From assembly GCF_023734095.1 (NCBI RefSeq), contig NZ_AP024620.1:2662501-2726500 (forward strand): a stretch of 64,000 nt of DNA. The letters run 5' to 3'. Every line of letters starts with the position of its first letter. Position 1 is the stretch's first letter. This document shows, piece by piece, positions 36,735 through 45,907 of the stretch. This DNA is from Moorella sp. Hama-1. Its GTDB lineage: Bacteria > Bacillota > DSM-521 > Neomoorellales > Neomoorellaceae. The translations under genes and the position numbers were made by a program. The notes under the pieces were generated by a model, which was not told the DNA's origin, searched no databases, and saw nothing but the letters and a program-made list of their open reading frames with translations.

Positions 36735-37206
36735 CCGCGACAGGGCTCTACTGGCGGTAACCGTTAGCATCCTGGTTTTCATGGTCCTAGCTGCCGCCAT
36801 GGGCGGCTGGCCCCGGTCAGGGGCGGCCGCCGGCAGCAACCAGATCCTCCAGCAGGCGGTCTTTGCCTATTACGAGCGCATGCCGGACCATATCTATAAG
36901 ATCCCGGAAGCGGAGTTGAAGAATCTCGTCGACGCCGGTGACCAGAGCATTTATATCCTGGACATCCGGGAGGCCAAAGACTTTGCTGCCGGCCATATAG
37001 CCGGCGCCCATAACATCCCCTTCAAGGAAGTGGGCCGCAACATGGATAAGCTGCCCCGTGACAAAACCATTATCGTTTACTGCTACACCGGCCAGACCGG
37101 CGGCCAGACTACTGCCGCCTTAAATATCGCCGGCTTCAAGGCCCGTTCCCTGAACGGCGGTATGAACAACGGCTGGTTGAAGGCCGGTTACCCGGTGGTC
37201 AAGTAA
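36721..37206 (+). CDS. Membrane-anchored rhodanese-like sulfurtransferase
   Basis: A hydrophobic N-terminal segment (about 9-28) exports or anchors a single rhodanese domain (about 60-160). The active-site Cys121 is in IIVYCYTGQTGGQ, and DIREAKDFAAGHIAGAHNIP is the usual CH2-like motif. It probably handles sulfane sulfur outside the membrane and passes it to the YeeE pair. A clear terminator follows. Confidence 0.88.
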   Translation: MPRNNRDRALLAVTVSILVFMVLAAAMGGWPRSGAAAGSNQILQQAVFAYYERMPDHIYKIPEAELKNLVDAGDQSIYILDIREAKDFAAGHIAGAHNIPFKEVGRNMDKLPRDKTIIVYCYTGQTGGQTTAALNIAGFKARSLNGGMNNGWLKAGYPVVK

Positions 37207-37213
37207 TAATAAT

Positions 37214-37251
37214 GAGGGACGTTTAGTCAAACGTCCCTCCTCCTTTTTTTC
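37214..37251 (+). terminator. Terminator of the sulfur operon
   Basis: Perfect 11-base arms GAGGGACGTTT (37214-37224) and AAACGTCCCTC (37229-37239), a 4-nt loop, then a T-run at 37242-37250. Confidence 0.92.
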
Positions 37252-37287
37252 TCCCATTGCCGGTGCTCCAGAGCCATCTGGCCGGGG

Positions 37288-38238
37288 TTACGCCCCGGCC
37301 AGCTTGAGCAGCGGTTCCAGATCGTTGGGTTTCGCCAGGAAGTCCTGAAAAAGGTCGCCGTAAACCTCCAGGCGTTCCCTGATGGTGTGGATGTTGAAGT
37401 CTGCGGGGTTGAGCCTTTTATCCTCCACCTCCGCCCAGGTCAGGGGCGTCGAAACCGGCGCCCCGGGCAGGGGCCGTAGGCTATAGGGAAAGGCCATGGA
37501 CCGGCCGCGGGCGTTCTGCAGGTAGTCCAGGTAGACCCGCTCCTGGCGTTTCGGGATCGACCTTTCGATGGTAGCCTTCTGCGGGTAAACCCCGGCGACC
37601 AGCCGTGCCAGGTACCCCATGGCAACCGTCACCTGGTGAAAGGTCCAGCGGGGTTTTAGGGGGATAAAGATATGCAACCCCGTAGCGCCGGAGGTTTTCG
37701 GATAGCCGCTGAGGTGAAACTCCTTTAAAGCCTGGTGGATCAGGAGGGCGATATCCAGGACATCTTTAAAAGTCACCCCCGGGGCCGGGTCCAGATCCAT
37801 GACGGCGATATCGGGGTGTTCCAGGTGGCCGGCCCGGGAGAGCCAGGCGTGGATCTCGATGCACCCCTGGTTGGCCAACCAGATCAGGGTGGCGGCGTTG
37901 TTACCCAGGATGTAATTGATGGTCTTATTGCTGTCGGCGTGGTAGATGGGCGCCGTGGCTATCCAATCCGGGGCGTAGGCCGGGCACTCTTTCTGGTAAA
38001 AGGCTTCGCCGGTAATACCGTCGGGGTAGCGCTTCAGGACCAGGGGGCGATCCTGCAGGTAGGGCAGGATCACCGGGGCCATGTCGACATAATATTGAAT
38101 CAGATCCAGCTTGGTCAGGCCTTCCGGCCAGAAAACCTTGTCCAGGTTGGTCAGTTTCAACTGTCGCTCTTTGCCGGTTTCTTGATCAAGGGGAACCTGT
38201 CCCTGCATAAGGACCGGTTCAGTTCCCATTCCCGGCAA
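37288..38238 (-). CDS. LigD polymerase/primase-domain protein
   Basis: 316 residues forming a stand-alone archaeo-eukaryotic primase-type PolDom as in bacterial LigD. Catalytic Asp148 and Asp150 are in AVMDLDPAPG, and SGATGLHIFIPL (about 184-195) carries the nucleotide-binding motif. Such proteins fill gaps during Ku-dependent end joining. Neither ligase nor Ku is encoded next to it. The start may lie at residue 4 or 11 (downstream ATGs). Confidence 0.87.
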   Translation of the reverse strand: MPGMGTEPVLMQGQVPLDQETGKERQLKLTNLDKVFWPEGLTKLDLIQYYVDMAPVILPYLQDRPLVLKRYPDGITGEAFYQKECPAYAPDWIATAPIYHADSNKTINYILGNNAATLIWLANQGCIEIHAWLSRAGHLEHPDIAVMDLDPAPGVTFKDVLDIALLIHQALKEFHLSGYPKTSGATGLHIFIPLKPRWTFHQVTVAMGYLARLVAGVYPQKATIERSIPKRQERVYLDYLQNARGRSMAFPYSLRPLPGAPVSTPLTWAEVEDKRLNPADFNIHTIRERLEVYGDLFQDFLAKPNDLEPLLKLAGA

Positions 38239-38411
38239 TGGCGAAGGTGAGGGTTGGCCACCTGCCGGCGCCGGGTTTACAGGGATCTCCTGGCTCCTAC
38301 TTATACGGCAGAACCTCCTTCACTTCTGGTTTCCTCCTGTCTATGCTTCCCCCCAAGGGCACCTGAAATCCATTCAAGCGTAAGCGGCCAACCTTCAACT
38401 GTCCCAACAAG

Positions 38412-40667
38412 TTACCAATCAGGAAAAGGGCCAGGGCCACAGCCGCTGGAAGATAAAAGGGTGTTTTGTTCCTGCAGGGTGGCCAGGTCGTGGGCCTTAA
38501 TCATGGCCCGGGACAGGGTGTACAGGGAATTGTCGATGTAGAGGATGCGGTTTACGTTTTTCGGGCTATCGTACCAGTGCTGCCCGGCCTTCATGTAGTC
38601 CTGGTCGTCCAGGTGGGTGATCCGGCCGCGCAGGGTAAAACCCTGCTCCAGGTTAATATTGTAAACGTAAGCCCCCTGGAAGGTGAACTCGCCGTAAGCC
38701 GGCAGGCCGCCGGGCCTCACAGCCGCCTTGTTTTTCACTTCCATGACGGTGACGGGGAAGGCCAGCAAGCCCTTCTCCCGGTCAAAAAGGAGGGCCTTGT
38801 GGTTACGCAGCAGTTCGGAGTCAGTACCGCGGTCGCCAATGGTCTCCTTGAATTTCTCCACCGGGTGCTGGACGTCGCTGACGTCGAAAAGGGCCATTTT
38901 CATCCCCTGGTAAAAGGCCATGGTGTTCTGTTCGTTTCCCTGGGTGTCTTTGACCGGCATCTCGAGGGTATCCTTGCCAAAACCGATTATATGGTTCTCG
39001 TCATAGGGGTGCAAGTAATCGCTATAGCCGGGGATCTTCAGGGCGCCCAAAATCTTCGGCTGCTGCGGGTGCTGGAGGTCGATGACAAAGAGGGGGTCTA
39101 CCTTCTTAAAGGTGACCATGTAGCCGCGGCCGCCCATGAAACGCACCGCATAGATGCGCTCGCCGGGGGCGATGTCCTCCAGTCGGCCTGCCACCTGCAA
39201 TCCTGCGTCGAGGATGTAAACGTTATTCTTAGCGGTAAAGGCATCGCTACGCCAGACCTCCCCCCTGGTGGTGGCCATGCGGAAGTAACCCTGGTACTCA
39301 TCCATGGAGAACTGGTTCAGCATCGTTCCCGGAACTTCACCCTGGGCCAGGTACTTTGTGCGTCCCTGAGCCAGGGCAAATTTATACAGAGTAGTTCTGG
39401 CATCTCCGGCCGGCCGGGGCCAGATAAAGGGCCGGCGCGGCGGTATCGCCCCGGAGGACCCTGGCGTATCCGGCTGCAGGCCGGGAGCCGGCTGCGGCAG
39501 GGGCTTGACCTCCGGCGCCCGGTAATGGGTCACGGCCACATACAGGTTCTCCGGGGAAGCGTAGATGTTTTCCCCGGCCCCCAGATAGGTGGCCACTTGC
39601 ATTTCCTCCTGCGGGCGGTCCAGGTTCAGGCCGGCTACCAGCAGGTAATTGGCATCGGCGAAGTCGGGGAAGTAGCGGATGTCCCGGTAATCAACGGGCA
39701 CCCAGCCGGATTCGCGGGCGGAATCGCGGTAGGATGGCCGGGCGTCTCCCTTCTCGTTCATGATGTAGTAGTAGTCCAGGGAGCGGTTGGCCACCAGGTA
39801 CAGGGCGGCGCCGATCTTGCGCGAGGAAACATAATTCCCTTCCAGCTCCACCTCCCGGACCTGCTTGAGATGCGCCCTGTCACCCAGGTCGTAAATAATC
39901 GCCTTAACTACCGTCTCCCGGCGCGGCGGCGGGGGATAGATTTCCGGCACCGGGCCGCCGGGGCGCAGCGGGGGGGCTATTTGAGCAGGACTGTCGGCCG
40001 CAGCGGGGTCCTGCGGTCCCCCGGGCGGCTGCGGGGCAGCTCCGGCTGGCCCGGTTTGCGGTTTTAAGGGCGGCCCGGGCGGCTGCCAGGGAATATCCCG
40101 GTGGGTGGAGCCGATGACTACCAGGTATTTGTCGTCGACGTAGAGCTCCTGCGGGGTGAATTCTCCTTGCGGAAATTGCAGGATGCTGGCCACCTGCATC
40201 GCCGCCGCCGGGTAGGCCCGCGCCACCACCACCCGCCGGCCGTTGACCTGGTAGATGTACTGGCCGTCGGTTTTGACCAGGTCCGCCTCGTCCACGCCGG
40301 CTACCTGGACGTTGGTGCGGGAGTAATCCGTCCCCGGCGAGGCCGCGGCCGGCGCCTGTAACGGTAAGGCCTCCTGGACTGTGTTGGCCGCCATGTCAGA
40401 TTTCATTATCCTGACACCGGCACCGTAACCGGGGTTCTCCCGCTGCGCTTTCTCCAGCAAGGCCTTCAGGTTGGCGTAAGAACCCACCACCGGCAGTTCC
40501 GGCGGCCGGCCCTGGTCATCCCCGGACCCGCCGGCAGAGCCGTTAGCGCCGAAGGCTGCTCCGGTTAAAAGCCAGGCCAGGGCCGGGACCGACCCGGAGG
40601 TAACCAGGATAACCAGGGCCAGGGCCAGGACCAGGGCCGGCAGGAGGAACAATAGCAACCTTTTCAT
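38412..40667 (-). CDS. Secreted beta-propeller-domain protein
   Basis: ATG at 40667 opens a signal peptide (KRLLLFLLPALVLALALVIL) and gives 751 residues. A proline-rich linker precedes a PF09826-type beta-propeller (about 120-740), with blades such as GVDEADLVKTDGQYIYQVNG, DDKYLVVIGST and AVRFMGGRGYMVTF. The family is exported and widespread in Firmicutes and archaea; function unknown. A strong ECF-type promoter lies at 40750-40777. Confidence 0.85.
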   Translation of the reverse strand: MKRLLLFLLPALVLALALVILVTSGSVPALAWLLTGAAFGANGSAGGSGDDQGRPPELPVVGSYANLKALLEKAQRENPGYGAGVRIMKSDMAANTVQEALPLQAPAAASPGTDYSRTNVQVAGVDEADLVKTDGQYIYQVNGRRVVVARAYPAAAMQVASILQFPQGEFTPQELYVDDKYLVVIGSTHRDIPWQPPGPPLKPQTGPAGAAPQPPGGPQDPAAADSPAQIAPPLRPGGPVPEIYPPPPRRETVVKAIIYDLGDRAHLKQVREVELEGNYVSSRKIGAALYLVANRSLDYYYIMNEKGDARPSYRDSARESGWVPVDYRDIRYFPDFADANYLLVAGLNLDRPQEEMQVATYLGAGENIYASPENLYVAVTHYRAPEVKPLPQPAPGLQPDTPGSSGAIPPRRPFIWPRPAGDARTTLYKFALAQGRTKYLAQGEVPGTMLNQFSMDEYQGYFRMATTRGEVWRSDAFTAKNNVYILDAGLQVAGRLEDIAPGERIYAVRFMGGRGYMVTFKKVDPLFVIDLQHPQQPKILGALKIPGYSDYLHPYDENHIIGFGKDTLEMPVKDTQGNEQNTMAFYQGMKMALFDVSDVQHPVEKFKETIGDRGTDSELLRNHKALLFDREKGLLAFPVTVMEVKNKAAVRPGGLPAYGEFTFQGAYVYNINLEQGFTLRGRITHLDDQDYMKAGQHWYDSPKNVNRILYIDNSLYTLSRAMIKAHDLATLQEQNTLLSSSGCGPGPFPDW

Positions 40668-40749
40668 CACCTGTTCACCTTCCTTTAGAATGAGATGGGG
40701 AGGTGGGGGGTTGGAAGTGGGAGGCTGGTGTGAACAATTCCTGCTTATA

Positions 40750-40777
40750 TAGACGCCGGCAGCACCTGCCAGGTTCC
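40750..40777 (-). promoter_or_regulatory. ECF-type promoter of the beta-propeller gene
   Basis: On the minus strand GGAACC (complement of 40772-40777), 16 bases, CGTCTATATAA (-10 half complement of 40750-40755). It lies about 85 bases before the start codon at 40667. Confidence 0.72.
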
Positions 40778-40865
40778 TGAGTCCGGGCATAAAAGTCGTT
40801 TCAAGCAGTTTTTTTCGGCCCCAAAAGTAAACGCGCCGCGCAAGGTCACAGCGGCTGGTATCTAT

Positions 40866-42065
40866 TTACGCCTTTTTCCCCGGCCCGAACAGGAGGTCCA
40901 GGAGCCAGGCGGCGGTGAGCATCAAGAACGGCATGATGGTAAAGGCATACCTGACGGTGGGGATAAACATCAACTGGATGGCTGTCAGGAGGAAAATAAA
41001 GATGGCCACCAGGCCTACTCTTCCCTCCTTGAGGGCCTTAAAAGCCCCCACCCAGCCCAGCATGGTGATAAAATGGTGCAACCAGTAAACCGACCGCAAA
41101 TACTGGTAGCGGGAAAGGTCAAGACCGTACCACATATTGCCAAAAATAACCTGCCACTTGCCGATGGTATACCACTTGAGGTATAAGACCGGGTCCCGTA
41201 AAAACCCCTGGAGAATAAATTGCAAGGCTCCCTGGGTGGACTGGATGGGAGGTACATTGTCCATATCCGTGAAGTAAGGAAAGGCGCCGTAAAGGAGGGG
41301 GTTCCAGGTCTGGGTGGCCAGGAGGATGAACTGGTGCAGGGTCACCAGGTTGCGTATCCACCAGGGCAGCATGACGGCCACGAACCCTCCCAGGGTGTAC
41401 AGGAAGCCCTTGAGGGAGGAACGCCACTCCCGGCGCCGGTAAAAATCATAAAGGAAGGGTACCGCGATGAGGGGGGCCGCCGCCGGGCGGACCAGGATGG
41501 CCAGGCCAAAGATCAGGCCCGTTAAAACGCCTCCCAGGGGGGAAGGGCGGCGTAAATACCGGAGCTGGAGGTAAAAATAAAACATAAAAAAGAAAGTATA
41601 AACTACCTCGGTTAAAGGGATAGTCGGCGCCCAGACAAAGGTGGGGTAAATAGCCGCCAGCAGGGCGGCCACCAGTCCCACCCTGATGTTTTTTACCTCC
41701 CGGCCCGCCAGGTACAACAGCACCACCGTCAGGGTGCCCAGGCAGGCCTGAACCACCCGCACCGCCTGCAGGGGGCTTCCTCCGGCATAGCCGTAGAGCT
41801 TGTAAATCAAGGCCAGGAACAGGGGATAGCCCGGGGTGATATAGGCATTGGGCCGGCTGGACATGTAGCCCAAAAATCCCTTCTCCAGGAACTGGCGCAC
41901 CATGAGGTCGTAGTTGACAGCGTCGGAGGAAAAGCCCTTGAGGGGGGGATGGTCGATGGTAAAAACGAACTTTAACCTGAGATAAAGGGCCAGGGCGACA
42001 ATCAGGACCAGGGCCAGGGCCACCGTCAGGGTGTTGATCGCTTCCCGTCTTACTTTAAACACCAT
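40866..42065 (-). CDS. GT39-like (ArnT/PMT family) glycosyltransferase
   Basis: 399 residues with about 11 membrane helices. FSSDAVNYDLMVRQFLEKG after the first helix contains the acidic residue and NAYITPGYPLFLALIY the Pro-Gly-Tyr-Pro motif typical of dolichyl/undecaprenyl-phosphate sugar-dependent GT39 enzymes. ATG at 42065 follows AGGAGG and is preferred over an earlier in-frame start that would overlap the EamA gene. It probably transfers a lipid-linked sugar outside the membrane. Confidence 0.85.
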   Translation of the reverse strand: MVFKVRREAINTLTVALALVLIVALALYLRLKFVFTIDHPPLKGFSSDAVNYDLMVRQFLEKGFLGYMSSRPNAYITPGYPLFLALIYKLYGYAGGSPLQAVRVVQACLGTLTVVLLYLAGREVKNIRVGLVAALLAAIYPTFVWAPTIPLTEVVYTFFFMFYFYLQLRYLRRPSPLGGVLTGLIFGLAILVRPAAAPLIAVPFLYDFYRRREWRSSLKGFLYTLGGFVAVMLPWWIRNLVTLHQFILLATQTWNPLLYGAFPYFTDMDNVPPIQSTQGALQFILQGFLRDPVLYLKWYTIGKWQVIFGNMWYGLDLSRYQYLRSVYWLHHFITMLGWVGAFKALKEGRVGLVAIFIFLLTAIQLMFIPTVRYAFTIMPFLMLTAAWLLDLLFGPGKKA

Positions 42066-42076
42066 CAGGAAACCTC

Positions 42077-42415
42077 CTATTTCATCGCCACCAGGGCCAC
42101 GCCGGCCATAATCACCAGTACCCCGAGCCATCGCGTCAGGGGGATGGCCTCTTTAAAGACCAGCCAGGCCACCACTACCCCCAGGGCGTAGGCCAGGCTC
42201 TGCAGGGGGTAAAGGAGGCTGAATTGTTCCCGGGCCAGGACGTAAAGCCAGATTACTGTGGCCAGGGCGTACAGGGCCAGCCCCGCCAGCACCAAGGGCG
42301 AAAAAAGGCTCGCCAGGACCGCTTTCAAGCCGGCGTCCCTGGCGACACCCAGCTTCCACAGGACCTGGCCGCCGACCAGGAGGAGGACGTTTAACCCAAC
42401 CAGCAGGTAAACCAT
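42077..42415 (-). CDS. EamA/SMR-like small membrane protein (ArnE-like)
   Basis: 112 residues, four membrane helices, with LLYPLQSLAYALGVVVAWLV and KEAIPLTRWLGVLVIMAGV, the signature of half-EamA proteins. Small partners of this kind (ArnE/ArnF) flip undecaprenyl-phosphate sugars in lipid-modification operons, which suits its place between DUF2304 and GT39. Confidence 0.8.
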   Translation of the reverse strand: MVYLLVGLNVLLLVGGQVLWKLGVARDAGLKAVLASLFSPLVLAGLALYALATVIWLYVLAREQFSLLYPLQSLAYALGVVVAWLVFKEAIPLTRWLGVLVIMAGVALVAMK

Positions 42416-42426
42416 GTTAATCCCCT

Positions 42427-42792
42427 TTACTTGGATTTGGGCGTCTTATCGGCCTGTTCCTCGATTTTATTTTTCAGGAGCGCTATTTCCTGGGCGAGCT
42501 TGAGCAGCTTTTCTGACTGCCGGGAAACGATGATCGTCAGGTGAAAACTGTAAAGGATGATCAATAAAAAACCCAGGAGAAATAAAACCGAAGGGGCATA
42601 GTAGATATGCAGCAGGCGGCTTAAAAACTCGAGGAGCCGGCTGTTGGCCGCCAGGAGCAGCATTGCCAGGGCGAAGATAAACCAGAAGAGGCTGTGCTGC
42701 TCCGACAGGATACCCCTCCTGACAAACTCTGTCACCACCAGTAAAAAAATCAGGCTAAAACCCACCGAGAAGGTATAGACATTGAAGACCAT
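42427..42792 (-). CDS. DUF2304-family membrane protein
   Basis: 121 residues, three membrane helices, then a cytoplasmic helix (SRQSEKLLKLAQEIALLKNK). DUF2304 proteins are routinely encoded beside GT2 polyprenyl-phosphate mannosyltransferase-like enzymes and may anchor or assist them, as seen here. Confidence 0.8.
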   Translation of the reverse strand: MVFNVYTFSVGFSLIFLLVVTEFVRRGILSEQHSLFWFIFALAMLLLAANSRLLEFLSRLLHIYYAPSVLFLLGFLLIILYSFHLTIIVSRQSEKLLKLAQEIALLKNKIEEQADKTPKSK

Positions 42793-43113
42793 GGCTGTTT
42801 TCCTCGCTTTAACTCGCTTTAATGGATGTTGTGGATATCAGCCTGTTTCAGTGATGAGGCAGGTTCCCTTCAGACGCCACTTATCGTCCTTATAATTAAT
42901 ATAAGGGCCTCGCTTCGCAGGCCTCGGGCGCGGCATACTTAAGCCCTGCGGGCCGAGAAACTTGGGGCCGCGCTTTTTCCTCGGCCTGCTCCGCTTTTTG
43001 AACCAGGGCGTCAAGGCGTGTTCCAGGAACCTGCCCCACCACCTCCCGGTAATCAACACTTTAGCCCGGTCGCCGACGGCGGCTTGCCACCCCGAACGAG
43101 TCCCTCTTTGATG
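42793..43113. other. Gap within the glycosyltransferase operon
   Basis: No protein-like frame stands out. A 73-codon minus-strand ORF (42838-43059) is rich in Arg, Lys and Pro (KKRSRPRKKRGPKFLGPQG) and is probably not coding as it stands. The 320-base gap is unusual within an otherwise close operon and may mark a lost gene. Confidence 0.4.
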
Positions 43114-43803
43114 TTACCTGAGATAGCTGATGACCACCGCCAGGCTCACCTTGAGCATGTAATACACAGACCTCAGCAGGGTTATGGAAGAGTGGCCGCC
43201 CTTACGGGGGTACATAGCCACGGGGATTTCCTTGAGCCTGTAACCCTGACGGAGTAGCTGCATGATGACTTCCACCTCCGGGTAATCCGGGGGGTAATGG
43301 CGGATAAAATACGCCAGTACCCTCCTGTTAACCGCCCGGAAACCGGAGGTGGTATCGTAGATAGCCTGTCCGGTGAGGAGCTTTAATAAAAAGGAAAAGA
43401 ACCGTGAACCCGCTCTCCGGGCAAGGGAGCCGCGGTAATCCCCGTCTTCCATATACCTGGAACCGATGACCATATCCGCTTTGCCGGCCAGAAGAGGCTG
43501 TACAAGGGTATCGATAAAGCGGGGGTCATGCTGGCCGTCGGCATCGACCTGGACGGCGAACTCGTAACCATACCGGCAGGCGTAACGGTACCCCGTCTGC
43601 ATGGCCCCGCCGATACCCAGATTGCAGGGCAGGTCGATAACGGTGACCTTTTCCGCCCTAGCCGTGGCAGAGGTGCCGTCTGTCGAGCCGTCGTTGACCA
43701 CCAGGATATCGGCGTCACACCAGCGCTTGATATTTTTAATAACCTGCCCGATGGTCGCCGCTTCGTTATACGCCGGGATAATCACCAGGGTTGTCGACTG
43801 CAC
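43114..43803 (-). CDS. GT2 polyprenyl-phosphate glycosyltransferase (DPM1-like)
   Basis: 229 residues. VIIPAYNEAATIGQVIKNI, VVNDGSTDGTSATA and VDADGQHDPRFI (metal-binding DAD) are the GT-A motifs of dolichol/undecaprenyl-phosphate mannosyltransferase-like enzymes. GTG at 43803 is chosen because GAGGTG lies just before it and the GT2 fold begins there; upstream codons are not family-like. It would make the lipid-linked sugar used by the GT39 enzyme. ECF-type promoter at 43943-43970. Confidence 0.87.
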   Translation of the reverse strand: MQSTTLVIIPAYNEAATIGQVIKNIKRWCDADILVVNDGSTDGTSATARAEKVTVIDLPCNLGIGGAMQTGYRYACRYGYEFAVQVDADGQHDPRFIDTLVQPLLAGKADMVIGSRYMEDGDYRGSLARRAGSRFFSFLLKLLTGQAIYDTTSGFRAVNRRVLAYFIRHYPPDYPEVEVIMQLLRQGYRLKEIPVAMYPRKGGHSSITLLRSVYYMLKVSLAVVISYLR

Positions 43804-43942
43804 AGGAACACACCTCAAAACCAGTAATTCTATCTCCGGCTGTCTATTCCTTCTGGGAATTAACACCGGGCCAGCCCGGTAACGACCGGGGTTATTGCCC
43901 CCGCCTGGCGGCACGCCGCCATGAGTGGCTCTTCTTTTTATA

Positions 43943-43970
43943 TAAACGCCAGGGGGACGTTGCGGGTTCC
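43943..43970 (-). promoter_or_regulatory. ECF-type promoter of the glycosyltransferase operon
   Basis: On the minus strand GGAACC (complement of 43965-43970), 16 bases, CGTTTATATAA (-10 half complement of 43943-43948). One base differs from the CGTCTA form at the other sites. It lies about 140 bases before the GT2 start. Confidence 0.65.
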
Positions 43971-44150
43971 CTGCCCTGTACCGGCCCATGCCTCCGTCCG
44001 GCTATACTATAATATTCGTAAGGGAAGGTACCTTTCCGTCGTCAGACCCCCGGGCTGTGATTTATTCGTACCGGAGCCACCGGGCAACAAGCTTTAGCGC
44101 CACCCTTTATTGCTAGCGTACGTGTAAGGCGCGAGGATACAGGCCCGGAT

Positions 44151-44187
44151 AAAAAAAGCCCGGGACCGGCACTTTTGCCTCCCGGGC
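44151..44187 (-). terminator. Terminator of the ECF transporter operon
   Basis: On the minus strand GCCCGGGA (complement of 44180-44187) pairs with TCCCGGGC (complement of 44158-44165), followed by TTTTTTT (44151-44157). It lies 23 bases after the EcfT stop. Confidence 0.85.
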
Positions 44188-44209
44188 GGATCGTTAACCT
44201 CGTTTAACT

Positions 44210-44965
44210 TTAGCGAAGGGCGATGACCACCAAGGCCGCAGTAAGGAACAAACAACCGGCGATTACCCCCAGGTCCAGGGTCCGAAAGGTTGAAGTCCGC
44301 AACGACGTGCGGGGGCCGGCGCCGAAGCCGCGGGTTTCCATGGAGATGGCCATGGTCCGCGCCCGCTGGACGGACATGAGGAGGAGAGGCAGGGCCAGGG
44401 GGACGATGGCCCGCAAGCGTCGGAAGATATTGCGGCTTTCCAGGTCGCAGGCCCGCGCCCGCTGGGCCTGGATGATCAGGCCCAATTCCTCCTGCAGGGT
44501 GGGAATAAAACGCAGGGAAGTAACCAGCATCAGGGCATAGACGTAGGGCACCCGCAGTTTCTCGACGAAGGCCACGATCATATCCTTGGGCGGGGTGGTG
44601 GCCAGGAGAACAGGGATGGTGGAGGTCATGGCCAGCATCCTTAAAGCCAGCATGGTGCAGGCCGTCAGCCCCACGTCGGTGACCCGGCCGAAACCGGACC
44701 CCGGGAGCAGGGTGAAGACCGTGTTGCCTTCCTGGATCAAAAAGATCTGGAAAAGGATGAAGATGGCGGCAAAGATAAGCAGCCCCCGGATGGCCGGCAG
44801 GATCTCTTTTAAGACCTTCCCGGCCAGGGCGACGGCCAGGACGGAGGCCCAGAGGCCCAGGAGGGGCAGGGGTTGCTGGAAGACAAAGGCCACGGTAATG
44901 ACGGCCAGGGACCAGGCGATCTTGGTGAGGGGATTGAGTTCATGCAGGAAGGACCTGGCGGGCAT
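44210..44965 (-). CDS. ecfT: Energy-coupling factor transmembrane protein EcfT
   Basis: 251 residues, CbiQ/EcfT family: five to six membrane helices and the coupling-helix motifs QRARACDLE and SMETRGFG (Ala-Arg-Ala/Gly type) that dock onto the two ATPases. It overlaps the ATPase gene by 26 bases and closes the S-A-A-T operon. Confidence 0.9.
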   Translation of the reverse strand: MPARSFLHELNPLTKIAWSLAVITVAFVFQQPLPLLGLWASVLAVALAGKVLKEILPAIRGLLIFAAIFILFQIFLIQEGNTVFTLLPGSGFGRVTDVGLTACTMLALRMLAMTSTIPVLLATTPPKDMIVAFVEKLRVPYVYALMLVTSLRFIPTLQEELGLIIQAQRARACDLESRNIFRRLRAIVPLALPLLLMSVQRARTMAISMETRGFGAGPRTSLRTSTFRTLDLGVIAGCLFLTAALVVIALR

Positions 44966-45785
44966 CCTTCTCCCCCCTTAAAGCAGTAATAATGGCTTCA
45001 TACAATTCTTCCACCGTCAATACTCCCGGTAAAAGCCCCGCTTCCCAGTAGGGCCGGGCCAACTGGACGGCCTGGGGCGGCAGCAAGCCGGTGGCCGCCA
45101 GGATATCCTCCCGAGCGAAAACAGTTGCCAGGGGGCCGTCCAGGAGCAACTCCCCCGCGCCCAGGACCAGGGCGCGGTCGGCGAAGCGGGCCACCATCTC
45201 CATGTCATGAGTGACGCAAAGTACAGTGTGTCCCTGGCGGTGTAACTTTTGGACAATGGTCATAATCTCCAGGGCTTCGCGGTAGTCCTGGCCAGTGGTG
45301 GGTTCGTCCAGGATCAGAACTTCCGGCTCCATGGCCAGGATGGAGGCCAGGGCCACCCGCTGGCGCTGGCCTTTGCTGAGTTGCCGGGGGTTAACCTCCA
45401 GGTAAGGGGTAAGACCGACGGCGGCGGCCGCCTCTGCCACCCTCTCTTCCAGGGCCTGGCCCTTGAGGCCCAGGTTTTTGGGGCCGAAGGCCAGCTCCTC
45501 CCGGACGGTGGGGAGGAAGAGCTGGTGGTCCGGGTTCTGGAAGAGGAAACCGACCCGGCGGGCCAGTTCTACCGCCCGCACCCGGGCGGTATCCAGGCCG
45601 CCGACCAGGAGGCGGCCGGCGGTGGGTTTAAGAAGGCCACCCAGGAGTTTCAGCAGGGTAGTCTTGCCGGCGCCGTTCTCGCCGATGAGGGCCACAAATT
45701 CACCGGCTTTGATATGAAAATCAAGACCCTGCAGGGCCCGGAACCCATTAGGGTAGGTAAACTCAATCGCTTCGGCCCGGATCAT
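44940..45785 (-). CDS. Energy-coupling factor ATPase (EcfA1-like)
   Basis: 281 residues. Walker A GENGAGKTT, Q-loop FQNPDHQLF, signature LSKGQRQRVALAS, Walker B VLILDEPTTGQD and H-loop VTHDMEM are all present. The Q-loop pattern DHQLF is typical of ECF ATPases. It drives the S component encoded at 46809-47363 with its partner ATPase. Confidence 0.92.
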   Translation of the reverse strand: MIRAEAIEFTYPNGFRALQGLDFHIKAGEFVALIGENGAGKTTLLKLLGGLLKPTAGRLLVGGLDTARVRAVELARRVGFLFQNPDHQLFLPTVREELAFGPKNLGLKGQALEERVAEAAAAVGLTPYLEVNPRQLSKGQRQRVALASILAMEPEVLILDEPTTGQDYREALEIMTIVQKLHRQGHTVLCVTHDMEMVARFADRALVLGAGELLLDGPLATVFAREDILAATGLLPPQAVQLARPYWEAGLLPGVLTVEELYEAIITALRGEKDARQVLPA

Positions 45786-45907
45786 ATCAGTTCCTCCAAA
45801 ATGAAATGGTTCGGCAGCGGTGGCTCGCCTCCATGAGGGGCTCCTGCGAACAGCGGTAGCCGGATGCGGATGTCAGAATTATGGTTAGCCGCAGGGGGCA
45901 CCAGCAC

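Noticed and set aside
38466-40067. 533-codon + strand ORF
   Set aside because: Antisense shadow of the beta-propeller gene; no recognisable domain, and the minus strand has signal peptide, ribosome site and family motifs.
42838-43059. Basic 73-codon minus-strand ORF
   Set aside because: No homology recognised, biased composition and no convincing ribosome site; recorded only as a gap.
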